DNA of 64,000 nucleotides from Plecoglossus altivelis (lineage: Eukaryota > Chordata > Actinopteri > Osmeriformes > Plecoglossidae). Position numbers and translations under genes: made by a program. How positions within the stretch are numbered: the stretch's first letter is position 1; every line of letters starts with the position of its first letter. Below the pieces are notes generated by a model, which saw nothing but the letters and a program-made list of their open reading frames with translations, ran no database searches and had not been told where the DNA came from. Positions 1 through 12,206 of the stretch are shown here, one piece after another. The stretch covers positions 11,114,288 to 11,178,287 of the forward strand of contig BROE01000001.1 in the NCBI GenBank assembly GCA_036571765.1. The letters are read 5' to 3'.

Positions 1-930
1 AGTGCTGAATGTAAATACTTTGTGGTCGACTATGTCCACGTTCATGAAATCATAACATGGCACCGTCGACTAATAGGAACACAACATACCCAACCGTAAA
101 ATCAGTGCTATACAATAAACAGACAAGGTTTTATGTATTTCTGTAAATACGCTTCAGACACCAACTGCTATGCCAACCGGTCAGCTCTGAAATAAATCGC
201 CCTCTTTATTGTCATCGTTTGATTGACATATTTGTTTTTCTCAATGTTTTAACAGGATGTAAATGTTCTTCTATTAAATGAATAAAAAACTGTTGCATGT
301 GTATTCATTTCTTCCCGTAAGACTCACGGTATTAAGTTGCACGAGGATCACGAAAAACAACACCAATCGATATTCAGGGTTGGCTGTGCCATGAGAAGGC
401 TCGGCTAACTTCGGGGTTGAGTCTAGATGTCCAAATCTAGGTCAAAATTTAAATTAAATAAAGTTCAGGGTGGCATATTTATCCATGTCAAAACCTCTTA
501 AAGAAATAAAGGTCAGCCGGAGTGGAAGAGAGGGGGAGAAATTGGCATGCAAGCATCCTATGCTCGGGTAAAGATCTGTGAATCGATAGGCTGACTGAGC
601 GCTGACAGAATGACAGGTGCTGCGATCGCTGAAGGACATCTGGGGAAGGGAGGGAGGAAGGAAGGGAAGGGGAGGAGGAGGGGGAGTCGAGGAATCTGAC
701 AGCCAGCTTTAATGAATAGTAATTATTTTGCAAGTAGAAGTTTGCTGCATTCAGTGGAAAACTCACACGAGTTGACGTGTCTGGTGTCCAACTGTCCGCG
801 TCCTGACGTTTGACACTGAACATGTTGGTGAAAAACTCCCTTCCCTGCGTCAAACCACAGCCCTGTGTTGTTGTTTATGTAGACATTTACTCCACAGGCC
901 TCGCAAATGAAATCTCCACAACACAGAGAG

Positions 931-1065
931 CTTTAATTGAATAATCAATCAAATCAAAGTTTATTTGTATAGCCCTTTTTACAAGTATTGTCACAGAGGG
1001 CTTCACATGTGCCCATAGAACTGCCCTTCAACCAACTGAAACCCTTAAGGAATTAATAAAACAGC
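931..1065. repeat. Dispersed teleost-type repeat fragment
   Basis: The segment begins with an AATCAATCAAATCAAAG run, continues through a TTTATTTGTATAGCCC core, and then has a 'tcacagagggcttcacatg' stretch. This pattern is typical of a family scattered through many teleost genomes, often beside genes. The family name is not certain. It supports a fish origin for the window. No target-site duplication was identified. Confidence 0.5.
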
Positions 1066-2455
1066 ATTAATAAAATGCTGTTACAATGCCTAACTGATCT
1101 AAAAGACTCAAATGTTTGCCACTTCTATGTAACAGTCAGGATTAAGGTTCAAGTAAATTTCAGAAAGGGTCATGTTTATTTCAGGCTTAAAAAATTAATG
1201 AATCTCAGATCTTGTGCATAAGGTTGTGTTTGCCATGAAAAAAGGAACTATTAATCCTCAACTGAAAAATCATAACACTGGAGATATCTTCAAATGAATG
1301 ATTTTTTCACATTACAAATCATAGCATAAGCAGAGCATGTTCCTTACACAAATCCTCAAACTCTTGTCCGTTGAACAAAAGATGTTGAAATAAGGTAGGC
1401 TGCTCCAGCCAAGGGGGAGCATAGAGTGTGGGGACTGACTCACATGTCCTGAGGGCTGGGAGACAGAGGAGGCTTGTGGAGGCTGTCCAGAAATATATAA
1501 ATAAAGAGGGATGGGCTCTCTTGATCTCTTCAATATGCTCTAGGCGAAGAAACAGTGAAAGGACAAAACAGCACAAAAAAAGAGGCTTTTAATGAATGTG
1601 CCTCATTTGAAGCCGTAATAAAAGGAAACTTCACAAAGTCCCTGCAATCATGAAGCCTTGAGATCGATTTCTGTTGATGATAGACCACTGGAACCTCTTA
1701 ATTAAGAGATTGGAAGAAAAGATGAGATTGGATGATGGGTGAGGTGGTTAAAATCATGTATCTGCAAGCATAATTACTGCATATTTAATGGTATTGAATA
1801 TGGCCAACAATCAATAGCGAGTCTCAGTAACATTCTAGGAGAAAGTAGAGGGAGGAAGGTGCGCATCAGTTTTGCACTTGTTGGAATGTCAGAGGTTATT
1901 CACTGACTAATTAGTCACAAACTATCCATCTTTTTCTTTTTGTCCATTTCCAAATCCAATTTCCCTTTGTGAAGCGGTGAAGGTTCTTCTCCAGTGGAGT
2001 TTCATCTCCACTGCTGAGAGAGTTGAATACACAACAGGACATCATAAAACCTGGCATCTGTTTACAACATCTACATTCCCCTGATTCTGGTCGTGAAGCC
2101 ACCTCTGTCACACATGGCATACATAATGGATGTGTTTATGCACTGTATGAGCTGTAGTGAACACATTTCTTTTACATCACTTCACGCTGTTTGAACACAT
2201 ATGAACAGTGAGTGCTCTCTGACCACAATGGTCAGAGCCAGAAAATGAAAATTCTTGGAGTGGTTTATTTTTCTTCACAATGGCTACATAAGCCATGAGG
2301 GACAGTTACCTGGGCTAAAATGGAGAGTTTTCGTGGTTGGACGTCTTTGTTCAGGTTAATCTTTGAAGAAAACAGACTGCATCATTGAAAACCATCAACA
2401 CATTGTACAAACTACTCACCTGGCCCTCCTGGGTGAAGATTGGAGACTGGTCGGG

Positions 2456-2560
2456 AGTGGTTGCGGAGGGGGTGAGAGGGAGGGTGAGAGGGAGTGTGGA
2501 AGGGAGGGTGGGGAGGCAGGGAGAGGGCAAGAAGAGACAGAGAAGTTATCTAAATTGTCA
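2456..2560 (+). repeat. G-rich low-complexity tract
   Basis: A purine-rich block in which several runs of three or more G are separated by 1 to 7 bases, for example around 2,470-2,494. This fits the G-quadruplex pattern on the plus strand. The open frames on both strands here (Gly/Arg-rich and Pro/Ser-rich) are by-products of the bias and are not genes. Confidence 0.7.
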
Positions 2561-3846
2561 GGGGGGAGCAAGCGAGGAGTTTGAGAGAGCCCAGTGAAGT
2601 GTGAAAGCATATATTTCACTGGCAGACTTTGCTTTGTGAGTAAGGGAAGAACACGAAGACACCGGCTTTCTGAAAGAGGGAGGAAGCCCTGGGAGTTGCC
2701 AAGGTCAAGTCGCCCTGGATGAATGTTGAGTTGTCCATGAAGCATCAAAGGCCTGTTTCTCTCCACTAATGACAAGGGGAGGTCTGGCTCATCCCAGAAG
2801 TTACCCTGAGGGATGTGGCCACCCAAGGAGAGAAGAAACCCTGCTTCCTGACGGCTTCTCCGTGTTCCTGGAGAGACAGGAAATAGAAACGGGTAGACAG
2901 ACAAGGAGATGCAAATCAGGAGCCCTTGGGGAGTTCTCCTTTATCACACAGGAATCATTGGAGATTTGAGAGGCCTCTCGAGAATGAAGGCTCGCTTGTT
3001 AAAATTTGGCAAGGGTTCACCATCCACAAGACAAGCTGCCGTCAATGTTTCTCACCATACGTTCTGCCCAGGCCGAGGGACGGATGGGTAGAACTCAATA
3101 TTCAAGTAAACATAAATCAAATGAATCAAGCACAGTTAGTTATTGACTTGGTTAGCCACCTAGCTCTGTTTACTATCGGAGTGTTATTTATGTCATGTAA
3201 ATAGGGAATGTTGCTGTCCAAATGAAAAATACCGCGTATTATTCAAAACACCCCCAACTGAGACGGATATGGAAGTGAGCTTTCCCCTTTGTGAGCGAAG
3301 GCAAACTGCAGTCTGGTGGAAATGCCAGCGCATCAGCGCCTGTGTGAAACCCATCCCCTAGAGATCAGATTAGAGTGGGCTGGGAGGCAAACTTTCCGAG
3401 CGTTGTGGCTGCTTATTGGCGCTGCAGGGGGTCCAGAGATACGTTGGGCAGAAATACCTCATAAGGTACTCCCACTGAGTGTCAACCACTCTCTCTTCAC
3501 AGCCAGGCACTTGCTCTGTTTGGCAGCTATACTAGATCATATTAAAGGGCAGCTGAAGGGGGAGATAAATAAATTAAAGTTGGCCGTACAGTGTCTTTTC
3601 CATTGAACTTCATCCGCGTCTTTGTTATTTTCATCTGATTCGATCAGATTGTATTTGCCAGCCCGGTCTAATGGGCGACCCAAGGGTACGGATTACCCCG
3701 TGTACACATTTAGGGATGAGAGGAGTTCAGCACTTTGAAAATCAAGAGGAATCCTAACCATTACTGACCACTGTATTTCTGATTAGAATCTAATTTACTC
3801 CTCCCCTTTTCACATGGGACTTGCTCTTACCGAGCATCCCGTCCGG

Positions 3847-3962
3847 CCAGTGAGTGCAATAATCGTAGCACCAGCCAGTAATCCAGTCAGTGCACCAGTC
3901 GGTACTGTAAGATGTGCCTGTGCGGCACTCAGTACACCAGCCTGTGCGGAAGTCAGTGCGCA
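3847..3962. repeat. Degenerate 12-bp tandem repeat
   Basis: CCAG-starting units recur every 12 bases in the clearest part (3,871, 3,883, 3,895) and degenerate variants continue to about 3,960. The minus-strand translation therefore repeats a Thr-Asp/Gly-Trp-Cys pattern, which is an artefact of the repeat. Confidence 0.55.
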
Positions 3963-4406
3963 CCTCCTGCACCCTATATCTCCAGTTTCATCGATAGCAA
4001 AGCACCATGCGGTCTGCTTTCAGCTGAGACAACTGCTCTTTGACCCTACCCGAGACTCAAATTGACAGGAAGTTGCCAGGAGGAAGCCGGTGCCTGCCTG
4101 GTGAGGATTGAAGGGGGTTATTGGAATTGTGGCCCCCTAGGGTAATTACCATTGGCCCCTGAGGTAGCTGGAGAGCAGCGGGTGAAAACACACACCTTAA
4201 TTGGATCACGCTCAAACGTCTGTCCAGTAGCAGCTAGCTGTTGTGGAGTTCACAGAGCTCCACAGAGAATCCACGGAAGGGGGGAAAACAATATCTCCGA
4301 CACAGATGTAATTGAAGGAAAATACAAAAGCATTTTAAAATAGCAGATTCTACCTCTCACTGTTTTTTACCGTGTGCTTTCTAGTTTTGTACCCCAGTGT
4401 GCTTCC

Positions 4407-4436
4407 TGTGTGTGTGTGTGTGTGTGGGGGGGGGGG
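4407..4436. repeat. (TG)n followed by poly-G
   Basis: About ten TG units run directly into eleven G bases. This is a simple repeat that is probably polymorphic and prone to sequencing error. Confidence 0.9.
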
Positions 4437-7400
4437 TTCCCCTGTGCCATTTACGGTCCATTAGGGCTCTGAATTCTAATGGGATATTCTTTAATAGGGA
4501 ACCGTTATTATCGTGATTAACAGACAGTGTAGCGCTGCTCTGTTTAAAAGGCAACATCGTTTTTTTGACTCTAGTAAACAGACGAGTGAAAAGTTAGTTG
4601 TATCTCTAGAAACTGTGGTTGCAAGGGTAAGGATATATGTAAGTTGCTTATGGATAACTACATAACTGTAATTACAATAAATTTACTCTGAAACGGTAAA
4701 GAATATGACTGCAGCATACATAACTGTGACTCTCCAAAAGCAGAAGTGTGCAATACATTCCCATAAACCACACAATCTTGACACAAACCTTTGTGTCAAT
4801 GGTCCTCAGAAACACAATGATCTATTCTCTAAACATCTCTGGTGAATCCCACTCTGAATCATCTGGCTGTTTTCTCTCTCTCTCTCTCTTTCTCTCGCTT
4901 TCGCTCTCAGGCTGCCCAACCCGCCAGGCGGAGATACAAGGACTACTCTGGAAAAATACAAATGAATACATTAATGGTGTTGTGCTGACCCTTTTGTGCT
5001 GTTAATGCGTTGAGCAGCTTTAATCTTTCAACCACCTACGGTACATAACTGCCCTTGGTGCTTTTCAAATTTTAACACGATAGTTGCCACTTCGCGCAAT
5101 GCAGATGCCGAATGCATATTGGATTGGGTCACTCAATTATAAAGGCAATTAAAAGTATTTCAGTGCGCCGAGTATGGGAGTAACGCCACACGGGAAAGCG
5201 CGCTGCGCAGCGGTGAAAAGGCGTTCGTGGCCAGCGGACAGCCTGGCTTGCCAACTGTCAGGGCGTCAGAGCAGGTGAAGGAGAGAGAAAAAAAAGACAT
5301 GGAAATCAATAAAGTAATCTTTACTCATAGGTGAAGCCTGAGCTGAGGATAACACAGCGTGAGGCCATTATACACCAGCGAGGAAAGCAATTATGAGTCT
5401 TGGTAGAAATTGACAAGCCCCATGGGGGAAATGATAGCTGCTAAAAGGATGAAAAGGGCAAAAGTGAAAGCCAGCCAGTACAAGTGCTCCCCCCTCCCCT
5501 TACATCCTTTCACCTCGCCCCCTCTTCTCTCCAACTCACCCATAAACTCCGCTGGTCTTCCTTGGACTCCAGACAGTTTCAACCTCTTTTGGCGTAATCT
5601 TATTACAGCCTCAAGACCACCAGCGCCTGTAAGTCCTATTATTTGGACACTTCCAGCTTCCGTTAAAGCCAGGATCAGACGTCCTTGGCATCATCCAAGC
5701 TGGGCTACCAGAAGTGCACACCAATCCAATCAGGCCCGGGTCAATGCCCTCTTTTCATCAGTCCATTTCTCCTTTTTTCTCCCTTTCTCTGTTTGGTCAA
5801 TTGATTTGGGTCCTATTGTGAGATATTTCCAGGATAAGAATATCTAACATGCACAGTGTTTGAGTGCGAGTAGATGACCACGTCACCAGAACAGTTTTTC
5901 CCGTTAACTGGTTGCCTACATTCATCCCATCGACTTCTATCAGCACCCAGTCTCATCTGATAAGAGATCAATAATATTAGACATTCATTTGATTTGCTTT
6001 GCTTTCCCCATAAGCATGTGGGGACTACTCATCATTTCTAATGCATGGTATCACAGCTATTTTTGCAGTCGCCCCTCTGAACATTTTAAATCAAATCTAG
6101 TGTATCGTCTGCTGTAAGGAGGAGTAATAGAGGGTTGCAGAGGGGGCAGCCAGTTGTATGTTACTGAAAGGCTGAATTATTAATTAGCCATGGGAGTCTG
6201 AAACAACCTACGCAGCAACAAATGAACCCCGGATATCACAACCAATGAAGCCTCCAGGTCTGACTGGCTGATGGGACAGAGATTGAAAGCGGCGAATAAA
6301 TATGAAATGTCATCAAATTGAAAATCATGAAATCTGACACAGAACCATATAGTTTATCTCCTTAGAGATTTTCAGAGTAAAATACACATATATATATATA
6401 CTGTATGCTTGCCTGTGGTAGTGTATAAATACACTCCTGACTCATATACTGTAGTTTAAGATGATCACGCTGTAATTACATTTGGCAGTTTTTTGAACTG
6501 TGGTGATGCTTCTTCGTGAAGAAATGACTACCATAACGTCCCAAGTTAAAATCCTGCCTAGCAGTAGAAATGCTAATTTTTGTTTAAATTTTTTATGAGC
6601 TTCGTAGACACAGAATAGTATTATGAATATCAAAGTAACCCTCAAACCTTGGAGCTTTCTATCTCCTTAAATCCCTTTTATCAACCTCACAGCAAAGCTA
6701 TTGGTGGCACAGATTATGGGACGTGGGAGACCTCCATTTCCTCTTATTCCCTTATATCATCGTCCTGTGAAATGTCGGTTGCAGATGGAAAGGGCATTCC
6801 AGAAGTAGATGACTTTCTTCGTGTATCCTAAAAAAAAATGTTTTACAAGGACTCATTCTTATTTCCCTATGTTCTTCTTCCTGTTTTATTCACCACACTT
6901 GTTGAGGAATCAACAAGGGACAACAATCAGGACACCTAGTTATTACTTTGTTAGTTTTCTTTCCCTGTTTTGCAAAGCTGCATGGGGGCAGCAGTCACAT
7001 GGAGGACCTGGAGTAGGACGGAATAAACCCAGCAGGTGATATTACCCTGCAATGTCATTATCAAGCCCTGTGTCCAAGCTCTGCTCGTTACTGGATGGAT
7101 TAATGAACTTTTCTGTCATGTTGCACTGCTGGCTAGCTCGGGAAATGAGAGAGCTAAATTGATTCGTTTGAAAACACAGTGTCTCTGGTCACAACTCAAT
7201 ATATCCCCTTTTGTTTTGTGTTCACAAACTATGATCATTACAAGCAACTCCTGTAGAGTCGAAGACTGTTCCTTTACTTCCATCGCAGCAAACAGTTCCC
7301 CAAACAAGCTCACACAAACACACACTCAAATCAGGTACACACACACACTCATACCAGCACTCAGAGTGCACCACTCTTTTTATGCAATTCACTCAATTCT

Positions 7401-8227
7401 GTCTGAGAATGCCTCCATTAACAAAAAATATATATATCTTTTTTGGCAAGGGAGTGACTTCTTAATTTATCAATTTAGGGGTTTCACAATTACCGGGTTC
7501 TTCATTCCCAAAGGATGCGTTTAGAAGACTGAGCTTCCATGCTGTAATTATACAGTTCCATTGTCTCTGCAGGAGGTATGTGGGCTAACCCAGAGCCGCA
7601 GGCACATGGCAAGATACACATACTTAGTCTTGTTACAGTCCAGGTGAGATACAGGGCTTTCATTAAGGCTGCAGTAGGACACCTGCAACCGGCTAGAATC
7701 AAACACCTGACCACATACTGTTTCTCCAGGTGTCTCTGAAAGTCTGTGTTCCGTTGTCACATGACAAGGCATCTAGCTAATCAATGACCCAGAAGGTCTC
7801 AAGAACACAGCTTTGGAGGTTAACGAGAGCGTGAAGTCATCGGGATATGAGCTCATGCTAAACTATATCATCTGTCAACACGGACCCGACCCTATCCGGA
7901 AAATACCCTGCGTTTAATGTATCTCTTGTTAACTACAAGGTGAATTGCCGAAGTAGCTAGCAGTGATGACATGCCGGATCTTTTATGAGGTATTTCGAAA
8001 AGAAACAACGGTGCAGCCAAATTGAAAATCCATGTTTCAGGCCACAGACTGCCCCCCATTATGACACAATGTTCAAGACACAGGTGTCACATTTTTCTCG
8101 AACGCCCGCGCACTTGGAGCAAAACGTGTACGTAATGAAATGGACATTCTTTGTCATTGTTCATTCACAATGGAACATTGCATTCAGACGAACAAACGGC
8201 ATGTCTGGGTCACAGAGAAATGGTGTA

Positions 8228-8362
8228 GAAGCAGGCGGGGGGAGTCACGGGGGGGCGGGCAGGCATCCGAACAGGGCCAGGTGGTAGCTGGGTGGGAGGG
8301 AGGCAGGGAGGGAGGGAGGAGGGGGAGGCAGGGAGGGAGAGAGGGAGAGAGGGTGGGAGGCT
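8228..8362 (+). repeat. G-rich (GGGA)-like low-complexity tract
   Basis: A long run of GGGAGG, GGCAGG and GAGAGG units with many G3+ runs, dense enough for several alternative G-quadruplexes on the plus strand. The overlapping Gly/Arg-rich and Pro/Ser-rich frames are compositional artefacts. Confidence 0.8.
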
Positions 8363-9278
8363 TATGGTATCGGAGGGGGACAGCATTGAAGGTAACACAC
8401 ATTTGCCGCAATGTGTATTAGAATAGGCTTCTAGCCACCAACTGGAAATCAGTGGACAGTGACAAGTAGGCCTACATGTAAGGACAAAGAAATATTTTGC
8501 AGTGCAAATCCAAAAGCATAGAGGCCTGCAGTGTTTGTGTCTTCAAGTCAATCTCAGTAAAGTCGACTGTTGTGCTGTAGGATGCTTGTAGAATCAGAGA
8601 TGTTTATGACCTCGCACAGTGGCACATCGTATCATAAAGATCGCACATTGGCAAGGAAATCTCTTTTTGATATTCCTTTCTGCGTTCTTTCTTTGGCTCT
8701 ATTTCGCTCTCTCTCTCTTTCTGTCTTGTTTTCATAAAGGCTGCCTGAATGTACAGTAAACATGGCCATGCAACACTCCAGTACTGCCTGAGGCAGAACA
8801 CTCCAGACCACAGAACCCTCTTCCACATTCTCACCCAAAGGCAGGATGATTTCAGAGGATGAAACCGACTCGACAATGCTGTAAATATTCAAATCTTAAT
8901 GCATGCAGATTTAAGCATAATTTCCTATCTGAAATCCATTAGCCACTCTCCCTCTACTTAAATTAATCCCTCCCTCAAGCATAAAACAAAAAGCATGCAT
9001 GGCAATCGAATACAATAATATTCATGAAAGATTGCCCTCTCTCTTTCTCTCTACTACACACACACTGTTTTCCACACTAAAAAGTCACACAGATGCAGCG
9101 CACAAGTTCACACACACACACATAGAAAAATACAGCGATCCTAGTAAATATGGATTGCTTGCCCTTCTGAATATTTCCTTTTGTGGAATTCAGGGCAGGC
9201 ACGGATTTCAGAACCGACTGTAAAATAGACATGGATGGAATTTGATGCAGGAATTCAATGCACAAGACAAAGATCGAG

Positions 9279-9292
9279 CCCCCCCCCCCCCC
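9279..9292. repeat. Poly-C run
   Basis: Fourteen consecutive C bases; the length may be unreliable in the assembly. Confidence 0.9.
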
Positions 9293-11309
9293 TGCTGCAT
9301 TTATAAAGTCAGTCAGGTCTATTAACCTAAAAGCACTACGTTCTGGTGGGCTGAGCTACAAACACTGATTGATTGAAGACTTGAGATCTGGTGGCAGGTG
9401 TTCTTCTGACAAATGTTCCACCCATGAGCCAGCGCTTCATTCAGGCTCATGGCGTGAGGACCAAATCGCAGACAATTGGCCGAATCTTCACTTGCCATTT
9501 CAGTCACAGTTTTTATAGAGCAGAGTCGTGCTGGAAGAGAAATCTTTGTCGCAGTCTACTACAGGTTTTCAATATTTATCTCTCCTCCTCTAGTCCTCTC
9601 AAGCTGCATCCAGACAGGAGTCCGATAGCCAGTGCTGATCTCACGCTGAGGAATGCTACTGGAAAAGCTTGTTTTACAAGCTCTGCTGATTCAGTCCGCG
9701 CAAACCTACTGATACAGATCACACACACTGCCGTTGAAATTGCATCTACTTGAGGTGGTTTGGTGATGATTGTGTGCAAGGAAACGGACAATTTAATCTG
9801 GTTTATCATGGTGTTTTCAGATGTTTAAAAATGTGGGTTGGGCAGAAGATGGATGTTGGAGTGGGTAATTATTATGACATCCATGCTCAAACATACTCTT
9901 CTAAATTTAGGCTTATCTTTTCTTGTTTTGTCGTAGGTCCCATTGTGTATTAACGAAACACTGTGAAACGGTCATGTTTGTCTTTGAGTTTACAGGGCTT
10001 CTTTCATACTGGGGACACGTCCCAAAATTGAGTTAAGAGATGGATAAAAAAAACTCTTATAGGCACATATCAATCCACTTATACATTCAGCGTACGTTTG
10101 TTTCGGGACGCAGTGTGATGTAAAAAACGAACGCTGCAACAGGAGGTAGGAGGAAGGGTGGAGGCCTTCAAGTGCGGCACTCGTAATTAAAGGGTCCTGA
10201 GTTTCATCTTTGCAAACTGCTCGCTGTCTTGTTCTGCTACGGCTTTGTTTCATGTAGTCTTTTTTAACCGATTTGTTGATACAGTTTCCATAGTTTGTAA
10301 TTGTACAAACGTGAATATGGGGCATGAAACAGCGTTGTACCGAACATTGGTTTTAGCTTTAGACTCGCATGGCTTGAATGCGTAATTTCACAAATGATAC
10401 ATCAGAGAGTGAGATGGAGACACTAGAATGAGGGATGGCATGGTATTATCACACAACAGGAGGTTGAAATTTCATTTCAGAATGTTTCTTTTGGGGGTGG
10501 GGGATTGGGGGGTTGTTAATTGATGAGATGAAACAAACAAATCCGAAAGAACCATCGGCGGTTGCTCATCATCTTTCCCCCTCTAACGCAGAATAGGGCT
10601 CTCTATCCACGGTCATAATTGGGCTAAAATACTCACATCAGGGGGTATATCAGTGGGCTGAGCCAGGACTCATCCCCTCTGTCTGAGTCCCTACACTGTC
10701 TCAGCAACTATTCATCATCGCGCTTCCTTCACGCCTGGAAGGAGCGACTCGGCAAGAAAGCCGAGTCTGCATTACAGTCATTCACCACTTTTATGTGAAA
10801 ATATTCTAATCCCGAAATAGAAGAGAGAAGACGGGAACGTCTGTATCAACACGATAGTAAAAAAGAATGAATAAATTCAATACCTAAAGGGATCGTTTTT
10901 TTTATTTTTTATTAATCTCCAAGTAGAGTGAAAGCCTGCAAGGATAGTGTGGCCGTAGTACGCTTGGGTTTTCCCCATCCAGATTATAAAGAGAACTCCC
11001 CCCTCCAGCCTCAACCAGAGCAGAAGACTGTAGTAATGTGCGCTGTTTGAAAAAGGCAGCATACTGCATTTTACCTGAGCAAGAGCAGTGATACTGTATT
11101 CATGTACGGTTGGAGAGCTGGGGTCTTTTATTCGGGTGTGTACAGAAAAGTTGGTATGATCAAGTTGTTATTTCTGTCTCTCTACCGCGTTACTTCCTGG
11201 TGGCCGTAGTTCAGTTCTCAAACACAGCACAGCAATAACCCAGCTTGTTAAGTTGCTCAGGCTTCATAACTCAAAACTCTCTTTTGTTTAGTACACTTCT
11301 CACCTTTTC

Positions 11310-11406
11310 TGTCTTCGCCTCGCTCCTCCTCTCCCCTCCTCACTTTTCCTCTCCCCTCCTCTCTTCTCCTCTCCTCTCCCCTCCTCACCTCTCTTCTCCT
11401 CTCCTT
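11310..11406. repeat. CT-rich low-complexity tract
   Basis: Repeated CTCCTCTCC and CCTCTC units form a strong pyrimidine bias on the plus strand. This is a simple polypyrimidine repeat with no gene. Confidence 0.85.
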
Positions 11407-12134
11407 GCCTCAGATCTTAACAACCCCTATTGCTTTCCAGAGGATTTATGAAATCTTCAGGGCACGCTGACAGCATTCCAATCTCTTTCCCCTCTTCTCT
11501 AACCTCGACCATTCTTTCTCCCTCCTCTCCTGTAAAGTTGAGCTGATGAGTTAGACCTCGCTATTGATCCTTAAATGGATCTGGAGAAGATGAAAAAGGC
11601 TACGGTGATGGTCAATTGCATGGCTCAGCTATTGGCAGTGTCCACTCCGATTAGGAGCATCATATGGACATACAATCCACCTGTGGGCCGATTTGTCAAA
11701 GGACTTTGAACTGTGTATGCGCACCTTTTTCATCTAGCATAGCTGCCACCTCATCTGAACTCACATGGCCTGTTTGGACTCTGCTCATCATGGAGTTCTA
11801 CTTCAGTCTCTCTACATCTCTGGAGAAAGGAAGATGAGAAACTCTCTGACTTTTCCAGTGTCTCCCAAAAGTTACGAAATGTATCATTTGTAATGTATGA
11901 TTTTCAGTTTATTTACAGACACCTCAAGACAAGATAATGAAAACGTTAATAATTGAAGTCTCGGTTAAAGGCGGCATTATTAATTCAGAGATGAGTGGGC
12001 GTAAGATAATCATTTGTTGTAGAGAGCGAACAACATACACCATTGAGCAACATGGACTTCATCCAGATGCTTCTTTCTCTCCGAGCTGGTAAACAAAACA
12101 AACTCTACTAGCTAGGAGCTTGCTGCTGTTGTTT

Positions 12135-12206
12135 CAGGATAAAGGTCAGGATACAGGTCAGGATACAGGTCAGGATATAGGTCAGGATACAGGTCAGGAT
12201 ACAGGC
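12135..12206 (+). repeat. 12-bp tandem repeat (CAGGATACAGGT), six copies
   Basis: Six consecutive 12-base units start at 12,135, 12,147, 12,159, 12,171, 12,183 and 12,195. They differ at only one or two positions per unit (ACAGGT, AAAGGT or ATAGGT). Because 12 is a multiple of three the array stays open in one frame (a Gly-Gln-Asp-Thr repeat) and joins a frame running to 12,591, but no ATG or splice signal supports a gene. Confidence 0.9.

Larger units (their letters stand above)
1..3840. other. Intergenic or intronic sequence, no gene recognised
   Basis: No open frame here resembles a known protein, and those present are short, low in complexity or lack splice context. The stretch holds a dispersed repeat near 940-1060, a G-rich block at 2,456-2,560 and a 14-bp palindrome centred on TAATTA at 1,695-1,708 that is homeodomain-like. 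Exons of a non-coding RNA cannot be ruled out from sequence alone. Confidence 0.6.
3963..12134. other. Non-coding stretch with microsatellites, no gene recognised
   Basis: I see no supportable exon. Contents include a (TG)n plus poly-G tract at 4,407-4,436, an AT-rich block with a short (TA)n near 6,390, a G-rich tract at 8,228-8,360, a 14-base poly-C run at 9,279-9,292, and a CT-rich tract at 11,310-11,406. AT-rich homeobox-like motifs occur around 6,175-6,200. This could be intergenic sequence or an intron of a gene lying to the left. Confidence 0.6.
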